This document shows positions 50,235 through 59,392 of a stretch of DNA of 64,000 bases, piece by piece. Below the pieces are notes generated by a model. The model was not told the origin of the DNA. It saw only the letters and a list, made by a program, of their open reading frames with translations, and made no database searches. The DNA is from Micromonospora sp. WMMA1947 (lineage in GTDB: Bacteria > Actinomycetota > Actinomycetes > Mycobacteriales > Micromonosporaceae): contig NZ_CP114909.1 in NCBI RefSeq assembly GCF_027497355.1, positions 868,001 through 932,000 of the forward strand. Direction: 5' to 3'. The first letter of the stretch is position 1. Each line of letters starts with the position of its first letter. A program made the translations under genes and the position numbers.

Positions 50235-50485
50235 GTGACCTCCCTTGTTCGGACGGTCGTTCGGTCCGGATCAGATCCGGTCGACGCACCCGGGAGGGCC
50301 CCGCTCGGCGTCGACCGGTGTTGTTCGGCTACGCCTCCTTCCAGTGCCGGGGGAAGGTTGGATCCTCACTACCCCCGACACCGAAACGCTAACTCCTGTA
50401 CGGCCACCCGTCACCCCTGGTTGCCGAAGGCGGTCGCGAAATTTAACAGCTCATACACCATGGGGTGAAACGGATACACGAAGCG

Positions 50486-51190
50486 TCACCGAACGCGCCG
50501 CTTTTGCGTTGCGGCGAGCACCGCCGCGGCCTTTGGCGTCATTCCCGCGCGGTGCAACATCCGGCTCACCGCCGCCAGCGTGGCGCCGGTGGTGACGATG
50601 TCGTCGAGCAGCACGACGGTCTCCCCCGGGCGGTCCGCGGCAGGCGGGCGGCGCAACCGGAACGCCGCCTCGGCCGCGGCGGCCCGCCCCGCGCTGTCCA
50701 GCCCCACCGAGTCGGTGCGGGGCAGGGCCCGGAGCGGGCGCAGCACACGTACCGGCCAGCCGGCCGCGCGCAACCGGGCCGCCGCCGGGCGCACCAGCCG
50801 GTCCAGGTGGTCGCCGTAGCGGGCCCGGGCGGCGCGGGCGGTGTCCGGCACCGCCACCAGCGTCACCGGGCCGGGCGGCCCGGCCGCCGTCGCCACCACC
50901 TCGGCCAGCAGCGCGCCCAACGGCCGGGCCAGCCCGTGCCGGCCCCGTTCCTTGTACGCCAGCAGCCCTTCGCGCAGCGCACCGCCGTACGGGCCGAGCG
51001 CGACGCAGGGCGGCAGGCCGGGCGGAGCCGGATCGGGCCGGGTGGGGGCGGGACGCAGCGACTCCAGTTCCCGCACGCAGCCGCCGCAGAAGCCGTGCCG
51101 CAGCCGTACCGATCCCGCGCCGCAGCCCGCGCACCCGGCGGGCAGCACGAGGTCGGTCAGGTCCGACCAGAGCCCGCCCAGGTCACGCAC
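50486..51190 (-). CDS. comF: ComF-family phosphoribosyltransferase-like protein
   Basis: This 234-residue protein has an N-terminal zinc finger (CAGCG near residues 20-24 and FCGGC near 34-38) and a C-terminal type I phosphoribosyltransferase fold. The PRPP loop is TVVLLDDIVTTGAT, and GYGDxxDRLVR-like text appears as RYGDHLDRLVRPAAARL. ComF proteins support DNA uptake or a related single-strand DNA process; a role in this organism is not shown. GTG 51190 lies 6 bp before the lpqB stop on the same strand, so comF is the last gene of the mtrAB-lpqB transcript or close to it. Confidence 0.9.
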   Translation of the reverse strand: MRDLGGLWSDLTDLVLPAGCAGCGAGSVRLRHGFCGGCVRELESLRPAPTRPDPAPPGLPPCVALGPYGGALREGLLAYKERGRHGLARPLGALLAEVVATAAGPPGPVTLVAVPDTARAARARYGDHLDRLVRPAAARLRAAGWPVRVLRPLRALPRTDSVGLDSAGRAAAAEAAFRLRRPPAADRPGETVVLLDDIVTTGATLAAVSRMLHRAGMTPKAAAVLAATQKRRVR

Positions 51191-51196
51191 GGCCGG

Positions 51197-52996
51197 TCAG
51201 TAGAGGAAGAACGGCGCGGTCGGGTTCGTCGCACGGCTGCCCGCCGGCACGTCGAGCACCTGCTCCCGCTTGACGTAGTCGAACGGGTTGTTCCGCCAGG
51301 CCGCGCCGTCCGTCTCGAACATGAACGAGAACGCGGCCAGGCCGCGGTCGCCGCCGCCCGGATACCCGGCGAGCTGGGTCACCGGGGCGCCGATCTCCAC
51401 CGTCAGCGGGGTCTCCCAGGCGCCGTCGACGGTGACCTGGTGGATCGCCGAGCGCCGGTCCGCCTCGTTGCCGGCCAGCGCCAGCTCGTTCTCCGCCACC
51501 CAGTCCACCACGGTCACGCCGGTGAGCAGCGTGGTGACCCGGCGGGGCTGCCCGAGGCTGACCACGCCACCGTCGACGCTCACCGCGGCGACGAAGACCG
51601 AGCCGCCGGAGACCAGCGCGATCCGGTGCCCGTCGAGAGAACCGGCCACCGCCGTCACCGGCCCGGGCACCGACAACGGGATCTCGCTCATCCGGGCCGT
51701 ACCGTCGAAGCGGTAGAGCCGGCCGTCGGCCGCCACCAGACCGGCCGGGCGGGCCTTGTTCAGCGACCTCAGCCAGGTGGGCCGGCTCATCGCCCGGAAC
51801 GTGCGGTCGCCGGCGCTGAACGACGCGACCGGTTCCGGGCCGGTGCCGACCTTGAGCCGCCTGCGGTTGTCCGGCCCGGTCACCACGAGCGCGGCGAGCA
51901 CCTGGTCGTCGGCGCGGGCGAGCGACGCGGAGACCACGTTGCGGTTCTCCGCGGGCGGCAGCGGCGCGGAGGCGCGCGACTCGGTGCCGAAGGCCAGGGG
52001 ACGGACGGCGCCGTCGTAGACGGCGTACCGCATGGGGTCGCCGCCGCGGGGATAGGCGGCTGTCGAGACCCGCTCCCGCCGCAGGTCGACGGTGAGCCGC
52101 TTCTGGTTCTGGATCTTCAGGTCGACCTGGCCGTCCAGGTCCGACAGCGACCACGCCAGCTGGGTGCCGAGCCGGGTCAGCCGCTGCTCGTTGGCGCCCG
52201 GCATGTTGAGGTTGATCTCCCAGTGGCCGTCCGCGCCGGTCGCATTGTTGATCAGCTGGGTGCCGTCGGGCAGCCCGGTCACGGCGGGGGCCAGCCAGTC
52301 CGACGGGCGGTCGGCCAGCCACTTCATCACCTCGGTGATCCGGCGCTCGGTCGGCGCCGACGAGGGCAGGTAGCGCTGGTCCGGCACCAGCCGGGTCAGG
52401 TCGGGGTTCCAGAAGTAGACGGTACGGGGACGGTAGTACTCGCGTACCGCCGCGTCGCTGGCCAGCAGCAGGTTCGGCAGTTCGGTGATCAGCAGGCCGG
52501 TGCCGGCCGGGTCGGCCCGGCGCAGCTCGAAGACGTACTGCGTCTCGCTCGCCACCGGCGGACCGAGCGTGCCGTCGGCGCGCAGCACGCCCACCTGCTG
52601 CACCTTGAGCGTCACGGTGCTGGTGCCCTGGTTGTTCGGCGGCGTGCTCTCCGGCTTCTCCCGCAGCCGCACCACAGTCAGCTCGATCTCGCTGGCCTGC
52701 GGCTTGCCCGTCAGCAGGTCGCGGGCCTCGGCGGCGAGGAACTTCCGGGCCCGCGCGTACGCCTGGTCGCGTTCCCCGGCGGCGGCGGCCCGCAGGTAGT
52801 TCTCGACGAACGGCACCGGCTCGCTGCTGTCGGCCGGTTCCGGCGGCCGGGCCGGGCTGCCGTTGAACACCCCGGACTCGGGGGCCGGTGCCGACCCGTC
52901 CACCTGCACGTCGGTCTGGTCCGGGATGCCGCAGCCGGCGAGCGCGGCCGGCAGCAGCGCGCCGGTCAGCAGCAGGGCCAGGACGCGGCGCCTCAC
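51197..52996 (-). CDS. lpqB: Lipoprotein LpqB
   Basis: This 599-residue exported lipoprotein has a signal peptide with lipobox LAGC (Cys near residue 22), a GerMN domain (about 205-330; RVLVPDQRYLPSSAPTERRITEVMKWLADRPSDWL), and a C-terminal beta-propeller-like LpqB domain ending TAPFFLY. In mycobacteria LpqB interacts with the MtrB sensor and influences MtrA phosphorylation. GTG 52996 overlaps the mtrB stop (GTGA). Order mtrA-mtrB-lpqB-comF and the 4-bp overlap show one operon. Confidence 0.95.
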   Translation of the reverse strand: MRRRVLALLLTGALLPAALAGCGIPDQTDVQVDGSAPAPESGVFNGSPARPPEPADSSEPVPFVENYLRAAAAGERDQAYARARKFLAAEARDLLTGKPQASEIELTVVRLREKPESTPPNNQGTSTVTLKVQQVGVLRADGTLGPPVASETQYVFELRRADPAGTGLLITELPNLLLASDAAVREYYRPRTVYFWNPDLTRLVPDQRYLPSSAPTERRITEVMKWLADRPSDWLAPAVTGLPDGTQLINNATGADGHWEINLNMPGANEQRLTRLGTQLAWSLSDLDGQVDLKIQNQKRLTVDLRRERVSTAAYPRGGDPMRYAVYDGAVRPLAFGTESRASAPLPPAENRNVVSASLARADDQVLAALVVTGPDNRRRLKVGTGPEPVASFSAGDRTFRAMSRPTWLRSLNKARPAGLVAADGRLYRFDGTARMSEIPLSVPGPVTAVAGSLDGHRIALVSGGSVFVAAVSVDGGVVSLGQPRRVTTLLTGVTVVDWVAENELALAGNEADRRSAIHQVTVDGAWETPLTVEIGAPVTQLAGYPGGGDRGLAAFSFMFETDGAAWRNNPFDYVKREQVLDVPAGSRATNPTAPFFLY

Positions 52997-54744
52997 GGCC
53001 GTGCCTCCGCGTGGTCGCCGCCGGTGGCCGGACCGGCGGTCAGCGCCGCGACGCCGCCGCCGGGCGCGATGGCGGGCAGCTCGCCGTCGCGCGGACCGCC
53101 GAACGGCACCGTGGCGTCGGCCGGCACCAGCCGCAGCGGGCTGGTGGTGAGCCGGTCCCCGGCCCGGGCCGGCAGGGTGAGGCGGAACTGCGCGCCCTGC
53201 CCGGGCGCGCCCCACGCCTCCAGCCAGCCGCCGTGCAGGCGGGCGTCCTCCAGGCTGATCGACAGGCCCAGCCCGGTGCCGCCGGTCTGCCGGGCGCGCG
53301 ACGGGTCGGCCCGCCAGAAGCGGTTGAACACCAGCTTCTCCTCCCCCGGCTTGAGGCCGACACCGTGGTCCCGAACGGTGATCGCCACCGCGCTCTGGTC
53401 CTGGCCCAGGGTGATCCGTACCGGCTTGGCCTCGCCGTGCTCGACCGCGTTGCCGACCAGGTTGCGCAGCACCCGCTCGACGCGGCGCGGGTCGACCTCG
53501 GCGATCACCGGAGTGTCCGGCAGGTCCAGCTCGATGGTCACCCCGACCCGCTCGGCCAGCCCGGCCAGCCGCTCGGCGACCCGGTGCACCACCGGCACCA
53601 GGTCGGTCGGCTCGCTGTCCAGCACCGCGAACCCGGCGTCGAACCGGCTGATCTCCAGCAGGTCGGTGAGCAGTTCCTCGAACCGGTCCAGCTCGGCCTG
53701 GAGCAGCTCGGCGCTGCGGGCCACCGCCGGGTCGAACTCGTCGCGCTCGGCGAAGATCAGGTCGGCGGCCATCCGGACCGTGGTCAGCGGCGTCCGCAGC
53801 TCGTGCGAGACGTCCGAGGTGAACCGGCGTTGCAGCCGGGACATCTCCTCCAGCCGGAGGATCTGCCGTTGCAGGTTCGTCGCCATCTGGTTGAACGAGG
53901 CGGCCAGCAGGGCGAGGTCGTCCTCGCCGGAGACCACCATGCGCTGGTCGAGCAGGCCGGCGGAGAGCCGCTGCGCGGTGCGCGCGGCGACCCGTACCGG
54001 CGTCACCACCAGCCGGGTGACCAGGGCGGCCAGCAGGCCGAGCAGGAGCACCAGCGCGACGCCGGTAGCCACCACCGTGGCCCGGGCGTCGGCCGCCGTC
54101 GCGTCCTGCCGGGCCAGGGGTACGAGGTAGTAGAGCTCGACCTGCCCGAACTTGGTGGGCACCGGGGAGCCGTAGACGAGGTATTTCGTGCGCTCGCCGC
54201 CGAGCGAGCCGGTACGGATCTGGTGCGCGACCTTGCCGGAGGCGACGGTGGCCCGCAACTCGTCCCCGATCACCGTGCCCACCGGCACGTCGGGCGTGGT
54301 CCGCGGCTCGATGAACTCGGCGAAGTTGTCGGCGGTGATCGCCACCACCACGCCGCTGGTCTGGGTGGGGTCGCCACCGGCCAGGTAGTTGACGGTGCCG
54401 TCGATGGTGTTCTGGAGCTGCGCCTCCTGCGGCTGGCTGTAGAGGTTGAACTGCTTGGCCGCGTACTCGCTGCCGTTGCTCAGCCGCAGCCGCACGTCCG
54501 TCTCGGCGTTCTCCAGCAGGATGCTCGTGATCTTGTCAGCGATCAGATAGGCGAAACCGCCCACCAGCAGACTCGACGCCACCAGCGTGATGGTGACCAC
54601 ACGGACCTGGAGCGACCGCCGCCACGCCTGGTGCACCGCGGCCACCAGCCGGGCGACCCGGCCGACCAGGGCGAGCCAGAGCGCCCGCACGGCGTGGAGG
54701 CGGCGGGGTGCGGGGGTCGGCGACTCGGGCAGCGAGGTCAGCAC
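52993..54744 (-). CDS. mtrB: Sensor histidine kinase MtrB
   Basis: This 583-residue membrane kinase has TM1 (about 48-70), an extracytoplasmic sensor domain (about 71-220) and TM2 (about 225-247, VVATGVALVLLLGLLAALVTRL). A HAMP linker follows (VVTPVRVAARTAQRLSAGLLDQRM), then the H-box FTSDVSHELRTPLTTVRM with the phosphorylated His. The ATPase domain has NLVGNAVEHGEAKP (N-box), VAITVRDHGVGL (G1), FNRFWRADPSRARQTGGTGLGLSIS (F/G2), and an extended C-terminus. It phosphorylates MtrA, which controls cell-wall and division genes. A GTG start at 54744 is used. Confidence 0.97.
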   Translation of the reverse strand: MLTSLPESPTPAPRRLHAVRALWLALVGRVARLVAAVHQAWRRSLQVRVVTITLVASSLLVGGFAYLIADKITSILLENAETDVRLRLSNGSEYAAKQFNLYSQPQEAQLQNTIDGTVNYLAGGDPTQTSGVVVAITADNFAEFIEPRTTPDVPVGTVIGDELRATVASGKVAHQIRTGSLGGERTKYLVYGSPVPTKFGQVELYYLVPLARQDATAADARATVVATGVALVLLLGLLAALVTRLVVTPVRVAARTAQRLSAGLLDQRMVVSGEDDLALLAASFNQMATNLQRQILRLEEMSRLQRRFTSDVSHELRTPLTTVRMAADLIFAERDEFDPAVARSAELLQAELDRFEELLTDLLEISRFDAGFAVLDSEPTDLVPVVHRVAERLAGLAERVGVTIELDLPDTPVIAEVDPRRVERVLRNLVGNAVEHGEAKPVRITLGQDQSAVAITVRDHGVGLKPGEEKLVFNRFWRADPSRARQTGGTGLGLSISLEDARLHGGWLEAWGAPGQGAQFRLTLPARAGDRLTTSPLRLVPADATVPFGGPRDGELPAIAPGGGVAALTAGPATGGDHAEARP

Positions 54745-54757
54745 AATGCTGACCAGG

Positions 54758-55447
54758 CTATCCGGTACCCGCCTTGTAGCCCACGCCCCGCACGGTGAGG
54801 ATGATTTCGGGTCGCTCCGGATCCGGCTCGATCTTGGCGCGCAGCCGCTGCACGTGCACGTTGACCAGGCGGGTGTCCGCCGCGTGGCGATAGCCCCAGA
54901 CCTGCTCCAGCAGCACCTCGCGGGTGAAGACCTGACGCGGCTTGCGGGCGAGCGCGACCAGCAGGTCGAACTCCAGCGGCGTCAGCTTCACCTCCTCGCC
55001 GTCGCGGCTGACCGTGTGCGCCGGCACGTCGATGGTGATCTGGTTGCCGGGCGGGCCGATGGTCAGCATCTCCGGCGCCACGTCCTCGCCCCGGCGCAGC
55101 CGGGCCCGCATCCGGGCCACCAGCTCCTTGGGCTTGAACGGCTTCACCACGTAGTCGTCGGCGCCGGACTCCAGCCCGAGCACCACGTCGACGGTGTCGC
55201 TCTTGGCGGTCAGCATCACGATCGGCACGCCGGACTCGCCCCGGATGGCGCGGGCCACGTCGATTCCGCTCATCCCCGGCAGCATCAGGTCGAGCAGGAC
55301 GATGTCGGGTCGGCTGTCACGGAAGGCGGCCAGCGCCCGTTCGCCGTCCGCGACGAAGGACGGCACGAAGCCCTCGCTGCGCAGCACGATGCCGAGCATC
55401 TCGGCGAGGGCGGGGTCGTCGTCGACCACGAGTACCCGGGCTCTCAT
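54758..55447 (-). CDS. mtrA: Response regulator MtrA
   Basis: This 229-residue OmpR/PhoB-type regulator has a receiver domain (1-120) with VVDDDPALAEML, phosphoacceptor Asp53 in PDIVLLDLMLPG, Thr/Ala in MLTAKSD and Lys in YVVKPFKPKEL. A winged-helix DNA-binding domain follows (about 130-227; VKLTPLEFDLLVALARKPRQVFTREVLLEQVWGYRHAADTRLVNVHVQRLRAKIE). MtrA is essential or near-essential in many actinobacteria and controls replication, division and wall genes. ATG 55447 is 217 bp from the divergent gene at 55664; that region holds its promoter. Confidence 0.98.
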   Translation of the reverse strand: MRARVLVVDDDPALAEMLGIVLRSEGFVPSFVADGERALAAFRDSRPDIVLLDLMLPGMSGIDVARAIRGESGVPIVMLTAKSDTVDVVLGLESGADDYVVKPFKPKELVARMRARLRRGEDVAPEMLTIGPPGNQITIDVPAHTVSRDGEEVKLTPLEFDLLVALARKPRQVFTREVLLEQVWGYRHAADTRLVNVHVQRLRAKIEPDPERPEIILTVRGVGYKAGTG

Positions 55448-55663
55448 GGGGTTTATCGTTCCATCCCCGTTCGTCTGGAGTGTTCGGCGTCTCCACGGCA
55501 CGGTAGCGCCGAGCGGCCCCGCGCACCACCGCAAGTCGGCGTGGCCGCCCAGCGTGGCGCGCCGGGCCGGACGGGTCCACCGGATGCGGACCCGCCGTGC
55601 AACCATGATCCCCCGGGCGTCGCCCCGCCCGCCACCTCCGCTCGCCCCCGCCCAGGAGTACGC

Positions 55664-56509
55664 GTGCCCGACGCCGGCCCGACCGCGGTGCTCCCGCGCC
55701 GTCCGCTGACCGTCGGCGAGCTGCTCGACGCGGCCGTGCTGCTGTTGCGCGACCAGGCCCGGGTGCTCGTACCGCTCGCCCTCCTGCTGGCCCTCGCCGA
55801 ACAGGCGGTGCTCCACCCGCTGCGGATGCTGGCCGGGACCGACCCGCCGTACTGGTGGCCGGCGGCGTTCGGCGAGACCCTCCCGGAGTACTGGCTGCTG
55901 CTGGCCGCCGGCGCGGGCACCGAGGCCGCGATCGTCGCGCTGCTCGGCGCCCCGGCGGCACGCGGCGCCGGGGCGGCGCTGCTGGGGCGCCGTCCGGGGC
56001 CGTCCGAGCTGCTGCGCGGCGCCCGGCTCGGCGCGACACTGCCGGCCGCCGTCCTGGTCGGGCTGACCGTCGCCGTGTCCGGCCTGACCGGGCCGGGCTG
56101 GTTCCTGGCGTACGCGCTGCTCGGCCTGGTCGTGCCGGTGCTGGTGCTGGACGGCGTGCCCGCGCACCTGGCGCCCTGGCGGGCGGTACGCCTGGCCGGC
56201 CGGGTCAGCGCGCGGGCCGCCGCGATCCGGCTGCTGGGCTACCTGGGCTGGTGGCTGATCCGGCTCGGCATCGGGCTGGGCGTCTACAACGGCCTCGCCA
56301 TGCTGGGGCTGTTCGACGTCTCGGCCTGGGCGCTGCCGATCACGATCGCCGCGTTCGCCGCGGTGAACGCGCTGGCGTACCCGGCGCTCGCCTGCCTGGA
56401 CGCGGTCCTGCACCTGGAGACCCGGATCCGCACCGAAGGGCTGGACATCCGGCTCTCCCGCGCCCCGGCCGGCGTCCCCGAGCCCGTCCTGCTGGCGGCG
56501 CACCGGTGA
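55664..56509 (+). CDS. Integral membrane protein (first gene of DUF4129-MoxR operon)
   Basis: This 281-residue protein is not assigned to a named family. A short Pro-rich N-terminus (PTAVLPRRPLTVGELLDAAVLLLRDQARVL) leads into about six membrane segments. The last 20 residues (RIRTEGLDIRLSRAPAGVPEP) are soluble. The LTVGELLDAAVxLLR opening is common in actinobacterial glycerophosphoryl-diester-phosphodiesterase-like membrane domains. GTG 55664 has AGGAG upstream. It overlaps the DUF4129 gene by 4 bp (GTGA), so it belongs to a five-gene coupled unit. Confidence 0.8.
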   Translation: MPDAGPTAVLPRRPLTVGELLDAAVLLLRDQARVLVPLALLLALAEQAVLHPLRMLAGTDPPYWWPAAFGETLPEYWLLLAAGAGTEAAIVALLGAPAARGAGAALLGRRPGPSELLRGARLGATLPAAVLVGLTVAVSGLTGPGWFLAYALLGLVVPVLVLDGVPAHLAPWRAVRLAGRVSARAAAIRLLGYLGWWLIRLGIGLGVYNGLAMLGLFDVSAWALPITIAAFAAVNALAYPALACLDAVLHLETRIRTEGLDIRLSRAPAGVPEPVLLAAHR

Positions 56510-57117
56510 GCCGGTGGTGGACCGAGACGGTCGCGGCCCTCGGTGACGTGGTGCCGCTGCCGCTGGCCGCGCTGATCCTGCTGGCGGTCGCGTTGCTGGC
56601 GGCGCTGGCCTGGTATTTCTTCCCGGCCTGGGTGCCCCGTCGGCTGCCCCGGTTCACGATCCCCCGGCTGCGGCGCCCGCGTCTGCCCCGGGTGCGGCTG
56701 CCCCGGCTGCGGCTGTCCCGGTTCCGGCGGCGTGCCCGCCGGCCGCGCACCGATCCACCGTCCGTGCGGCTGCCCTCACCCCGGCTGCCGGAACCGGCGG
56801 CGGCCGGACCGGGACTGGCCGACCGGCTCGCGGCCGAGGGCCGGTACGCCGAAGCGGTGCGGGAGCGGCTGCGCGAGATGGTGCGGCTTCTCGTCGTCCG
56901 GCGGGTGGTGGAACCCCGACCCGGGCTCACCGTCGTGGAGCTGACCGAGGCGGCGGCCCGCACCCGGCCGCAGGTCGGGCCGGCGCTGCACGCGGCCGGG
57001 GCGATCTTCTCCGACCTCTGGTACGCCCAGCGTCCCGCCACCGCCGCGCACGACCGGCGGATGCGGGAACTCGCCGCCGACCTGCGTCGCGAGCTGACCG
57101 GGGAGGAGCAGCGGTGA
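56506..57117 (+). CDS. DUF4129 domain membrane protein
   Basis: This 203-residue protein has one N-terminal membrane segment (about 16-40). A striking Arg/Pro/Leu repeat follows (about 44-80; units such as PRLRRPRLPRV and RLPRLRLSRF). The C-terminal DUF4129 domain (about 100-203) has GRYAEAVRERLREMVRLLVVRRVVEPRPGLTVVELTEAA and AAGAIFSDLWYAQRPATAAHDRRMRELA. DUF4129 is often fused to transglutaminase-like proteins or encoded beside MoxR/DUF58 genes. It starts in a GTGA overlap and ends in another. Confidence 0.85.
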   Translation: MSRWWTETVAALGDVVPLPLAALILLAVALLAALAWYFFPAWVPRRLPRFTIPRLRRPRLPRVRLPRLRLSRFRRRARRPRTDPPSVRLPSPRLPEPAAAGPGLADRLAAEGRYAEAVRERLREMVRLLVVRRVVEPRPGLTVVELTEAAARTRPQVGPALHAAGAIFSDLWYAQRPATAAHDRRMRELAADLRRELTGEEQR

Positions 57118-58418
57118 CCGCCACCGTCGTACCGGAGACCACGACGACGGCGGCGGCCCTGTCGGCGCCGCGCCGGCGCACGTACCGGTTACTCGTCCCG
57201 CTCGGCCTCGCCGTGCTGCTGATCGTCACCACGCTCGTGCTGCGCGCGATCGACCGGCCCGACGCCGACGAGCCCGGCTTCCTGTCCCCGGTCGCCACCG
57301 GCGACGACGGCGCCAGCAGGCTCGCGGAGGCGCTGCGCGCCCAGGGCGTACCGGTGCGCCGGGAGACGGACCTGGCGGCGGCGCTGCGTACCGCCGGGGC
57401 CGAGCCGAGCACGCTGTTCGTGCCCGCCCCCGCGCTGGTGCACCCGGACCGGCTCGGCGGCCTGACCACCCTGCCGCCCGGCAGCCGGCTGGTGCTGGTC
57501 GAGCCGTCCCGGCGGGTGCTCACCGAGCTGGACACGCCGATCGAGCCGGCCGACCGGCGCTGGGCCGCCCGGGCGGTGCCGCCGGACGCCGGCGGCACCC
57601 CGTGCCGGCTGCCCGAGGCGGTCCGGGCCGGTGCCGCCGCGATCGACCTGCAGCGCTACGCCGGGCCGGCCGAGGTCGACAGCTGCTACGGCGGCGCGCT
57701 GCTGCGCGCCCCCGGCCGGATCGAGGTGGTGCTGGCCGGCGCCAGCGACCCGTTCCGCAACGACCGGATCGACGAGTGGGGCAACGAGGCTCTCGCCACC
57801 GGCCTGCTCGGCGCCGGCCGCCCGCTGGTCTGGCTCGACCTGCTCGAGCCGGTGCCGGCGCCGACGCGCCCGAGCTGGTCGGCGGAGCCGTTCACCGAGG
57901 AGCCCACCCAGGGCGGCAGCGGCCGGTCCGAGCGGCCCGACCCGCCCGACCGCGCCGACCCGCCCCGGGAGAACCCGCTCTGGGGCGCCTTCCCGCCCTG
58001 GTTCTGGGCCCTGCTGGTGCAGCTCGCCCTGGCCGGGCTGCTCGTGGTGCTGTGGCGCGCCCGCCAGCTCGGGCCGCCGGTGTCGGAGCCGCTGCCGGTC
58101 ACCGTCCGGGCCGCCGAGACGGTACGCGGCCGGGCCCGGCTCTACCGCCGGGCCGGCGCCCGGGACACCGTCGCCGAGACGCTGCGCGCCGCCGCGCTGG
58201 ACCGGCTCGTGACCTGGCTCAACCTGCCCCCGGACACGCCCGACGACGAGGTGGCCGCCCGGGTCGCGGAGCGCGCCGGCACCGACCCGGAACGGGTGGC
58301 CGACCTGCTCTACGGTCCCGCCCCGGAGAAGGACCGCGAGCTGCTGGAGCTGGCCCGTGACCTGGACGCCCTGACCCGTACCCTGGCCCCGCATCCGAGC
58401 GAAGGAGACACCCGGTGA
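57114..58418 (+). CDS. DUF4350 domain membrane protein
   Basis: This 434-residue protein has a TM1 (about 22-42). A large extracytoplasmic domain with the DUF4350 pattern follows (ATGDDGASRLAEALRAQGVPVRRETDLAAAL, then LFVPAPALVHPDRLGGLTTLPPGSRLVLVEP). Later come GNEALATGLLGAGRPLVWLDLLEPVPAPTRPSW, a TM2 (about 293-315) and a cytoplasmic tail with RGRARLYRRAGARDTVAETLRAAALDRL. Its role is unknown. It overlaps both neighbours by 4 bp and is translated with the MoxR ATPase encoded next. Confidence 0.85.
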   Translation: MTATVVPETTTTAAALSAPRRRTYRLLVPLGLAVLLIVTTLVLRAIDRPDADEPGFLSPVATGDDGASRLAEALRAQGVPVRRETDLAAALRTAGAEPSTLFVPAPALVHPDRLGGLTTLPPGSRLVLVEPSRRVLTELDTPIEPADRRWAARAVPPDAGGTPCRLPEAVRAGAAAIDLQRYAGPAEVDSCYGGALLRAPGRIEVVLAGASDPFRNDRIDEWGNEALATGLLGAGRPLVWLDLLEPVPAPTRPSWSAEPFTEEPTQGGSGRSERPDPPDRADPPRENPLWGAFPPWFWALLVQLALAGLLVVLWRARQLGPPVSEPLPVTVRAAETVRGRARLYRRAGARDTVAETLRAAALDRLVTWLNLPPDTPDDEVAARVAERAGTDPERVADLLYGPAPEKDRELLELARDLDALTRTLAPHPSEGDTR

Positions 58419-59392
58419 CCGGACCCGTCACGACCACCGCCCCGTCCGGCGCCCGCGCCGCCCTGCACCGGCTGCGCGCCGAGGTCGCCAAGGCCGTCGT
58501 CGGGCAGGACGCCGTGGTCACCGGCCTGGTGATCGCGTTGCTCTGCCGGGGGCACGTGCTGCTGGAGGGCGTACCGGGAGTGGCCAAGACGCTGCTGGTG
58601 CGGACGCTGGCCGCCGCCCTCGACCTGGACGCCAAGCGGGTGCAGTTCACCCCGGACCTGATGCCCGGCGACGTCACCGGCTCGCTGATCTTCGACCAGC
58701 GCACCGCCGCGTTCACGTTCCGGGAGGGGCCGGTCTTCACCAACCTGCTGCTCGCCGACGAGATCAACCGGACCCCGCCGAAGACGCAGTCCGCGCTGCT
58801 GGAGGTGATGGAGGAGCGGCAGGTCTCCGTCGACGGCGAGCGCCGTCCGCTGCCCGACCCGTTCATCGTCGTGGCCACCCAGAACCCGGTCGAGTACGAG
58901 GGCACCTACCCGCTGCCCGAGGCGCAGCTCGACCGCTTCCTGCTGAAGCTGACGGTGCCGCTGCCGGAGCGCGAGGAGGAACTGGGCGTGCTGCGCGCGC
59001 ACCACGCCGGCTTCGACCCGCGCGACCTGCGTGCCGCCGGCGTACGCCCGGTTGCCGGCGCCGCGGACCTGGCCGCCGCCCGGGCGGAGGTGCAGAGGGT
59101 GCACGTGGCCGAGCCGGTGCTCGGCTACATCGTGGACCTGTGCCGGGGCACCCGGGCCGCCCCGGCGCTGGAGCTGGGCGCCTCCCCCCGGGGTGTCACC
59201 GCGCTGCTGAACGCCGCCAAGGCGTGGTCCTGGCTGGCCGGTCGCGACCACGTCACCCCGGACGACGTCAAGGCGGTCGCCCGTCCGACGCTGCGGCACC
59301 GGCTGCGTCCGCGTCCGGAGGTGGAGCTGGAGGGCATCACCGTGGACGCCGTGCTGGACTCGGTGCTGGCCACCGTGCCGACGCCGCGATGA
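58415..59392 (+). CDS. MoxR-family AAA+ ATPase
   Basis: This 325-residue typical short MoxR ATPase has Walker A GVPGVAKTLLVRTLA (about 50-64), RVQFTPDLMPGDVTGS, Walker B LLLADEINRTPPKTQSALLEVMEE, sensor 1 FIVVATQNPVEYEGTYPLPEAQLDRFLLKL, and the C-terminal lid with SPRGVTALLNAAKAWSWLAGRDHVTPDDVKAVARPTLRHRL. It acts as a chaperone for a partner, most likely the DUF58 protein encoded directly after it (ATGA overlap). It starts with GTG 58415 in an overlap with the DUF4350 gene. Confidence 0.95.
   Translation: MTGPVTTTAPSGARAALHRLRAEVAKAVVGQDAVVTGLVIALLCRGHVLLEGVPGVAKTLLVRTLAAALDLDAKRVQFTPDLMPGDVTGSLIFDQRTAAFTFREGPVFTNLLLADEINRTPPKTQSALLEVMEERQVSVDGERRPLPDPFIVVATQNPVEYEGTYPLPEAQLDRFLLKLTVPLPEREEELGVLRAHHAGFDPRDLRAAGVRPVAGAADLAAARAEVQRVHVAEPVLGYIVDLCRGTRAAPALELGASPRGVTALLNAAKAWSWLAGRDHVTPDDVKAVARPTLRHRLRPRPEVELEGITVDAVLDSVLATVPTPR

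Noticed and set aside
50245..54130. Long plus-strand frame opposite comF, lpqB and mtrB
   Set aside because: It is antisense to three clearly assigned genes; its composition is that of a high-GC shadow frame.
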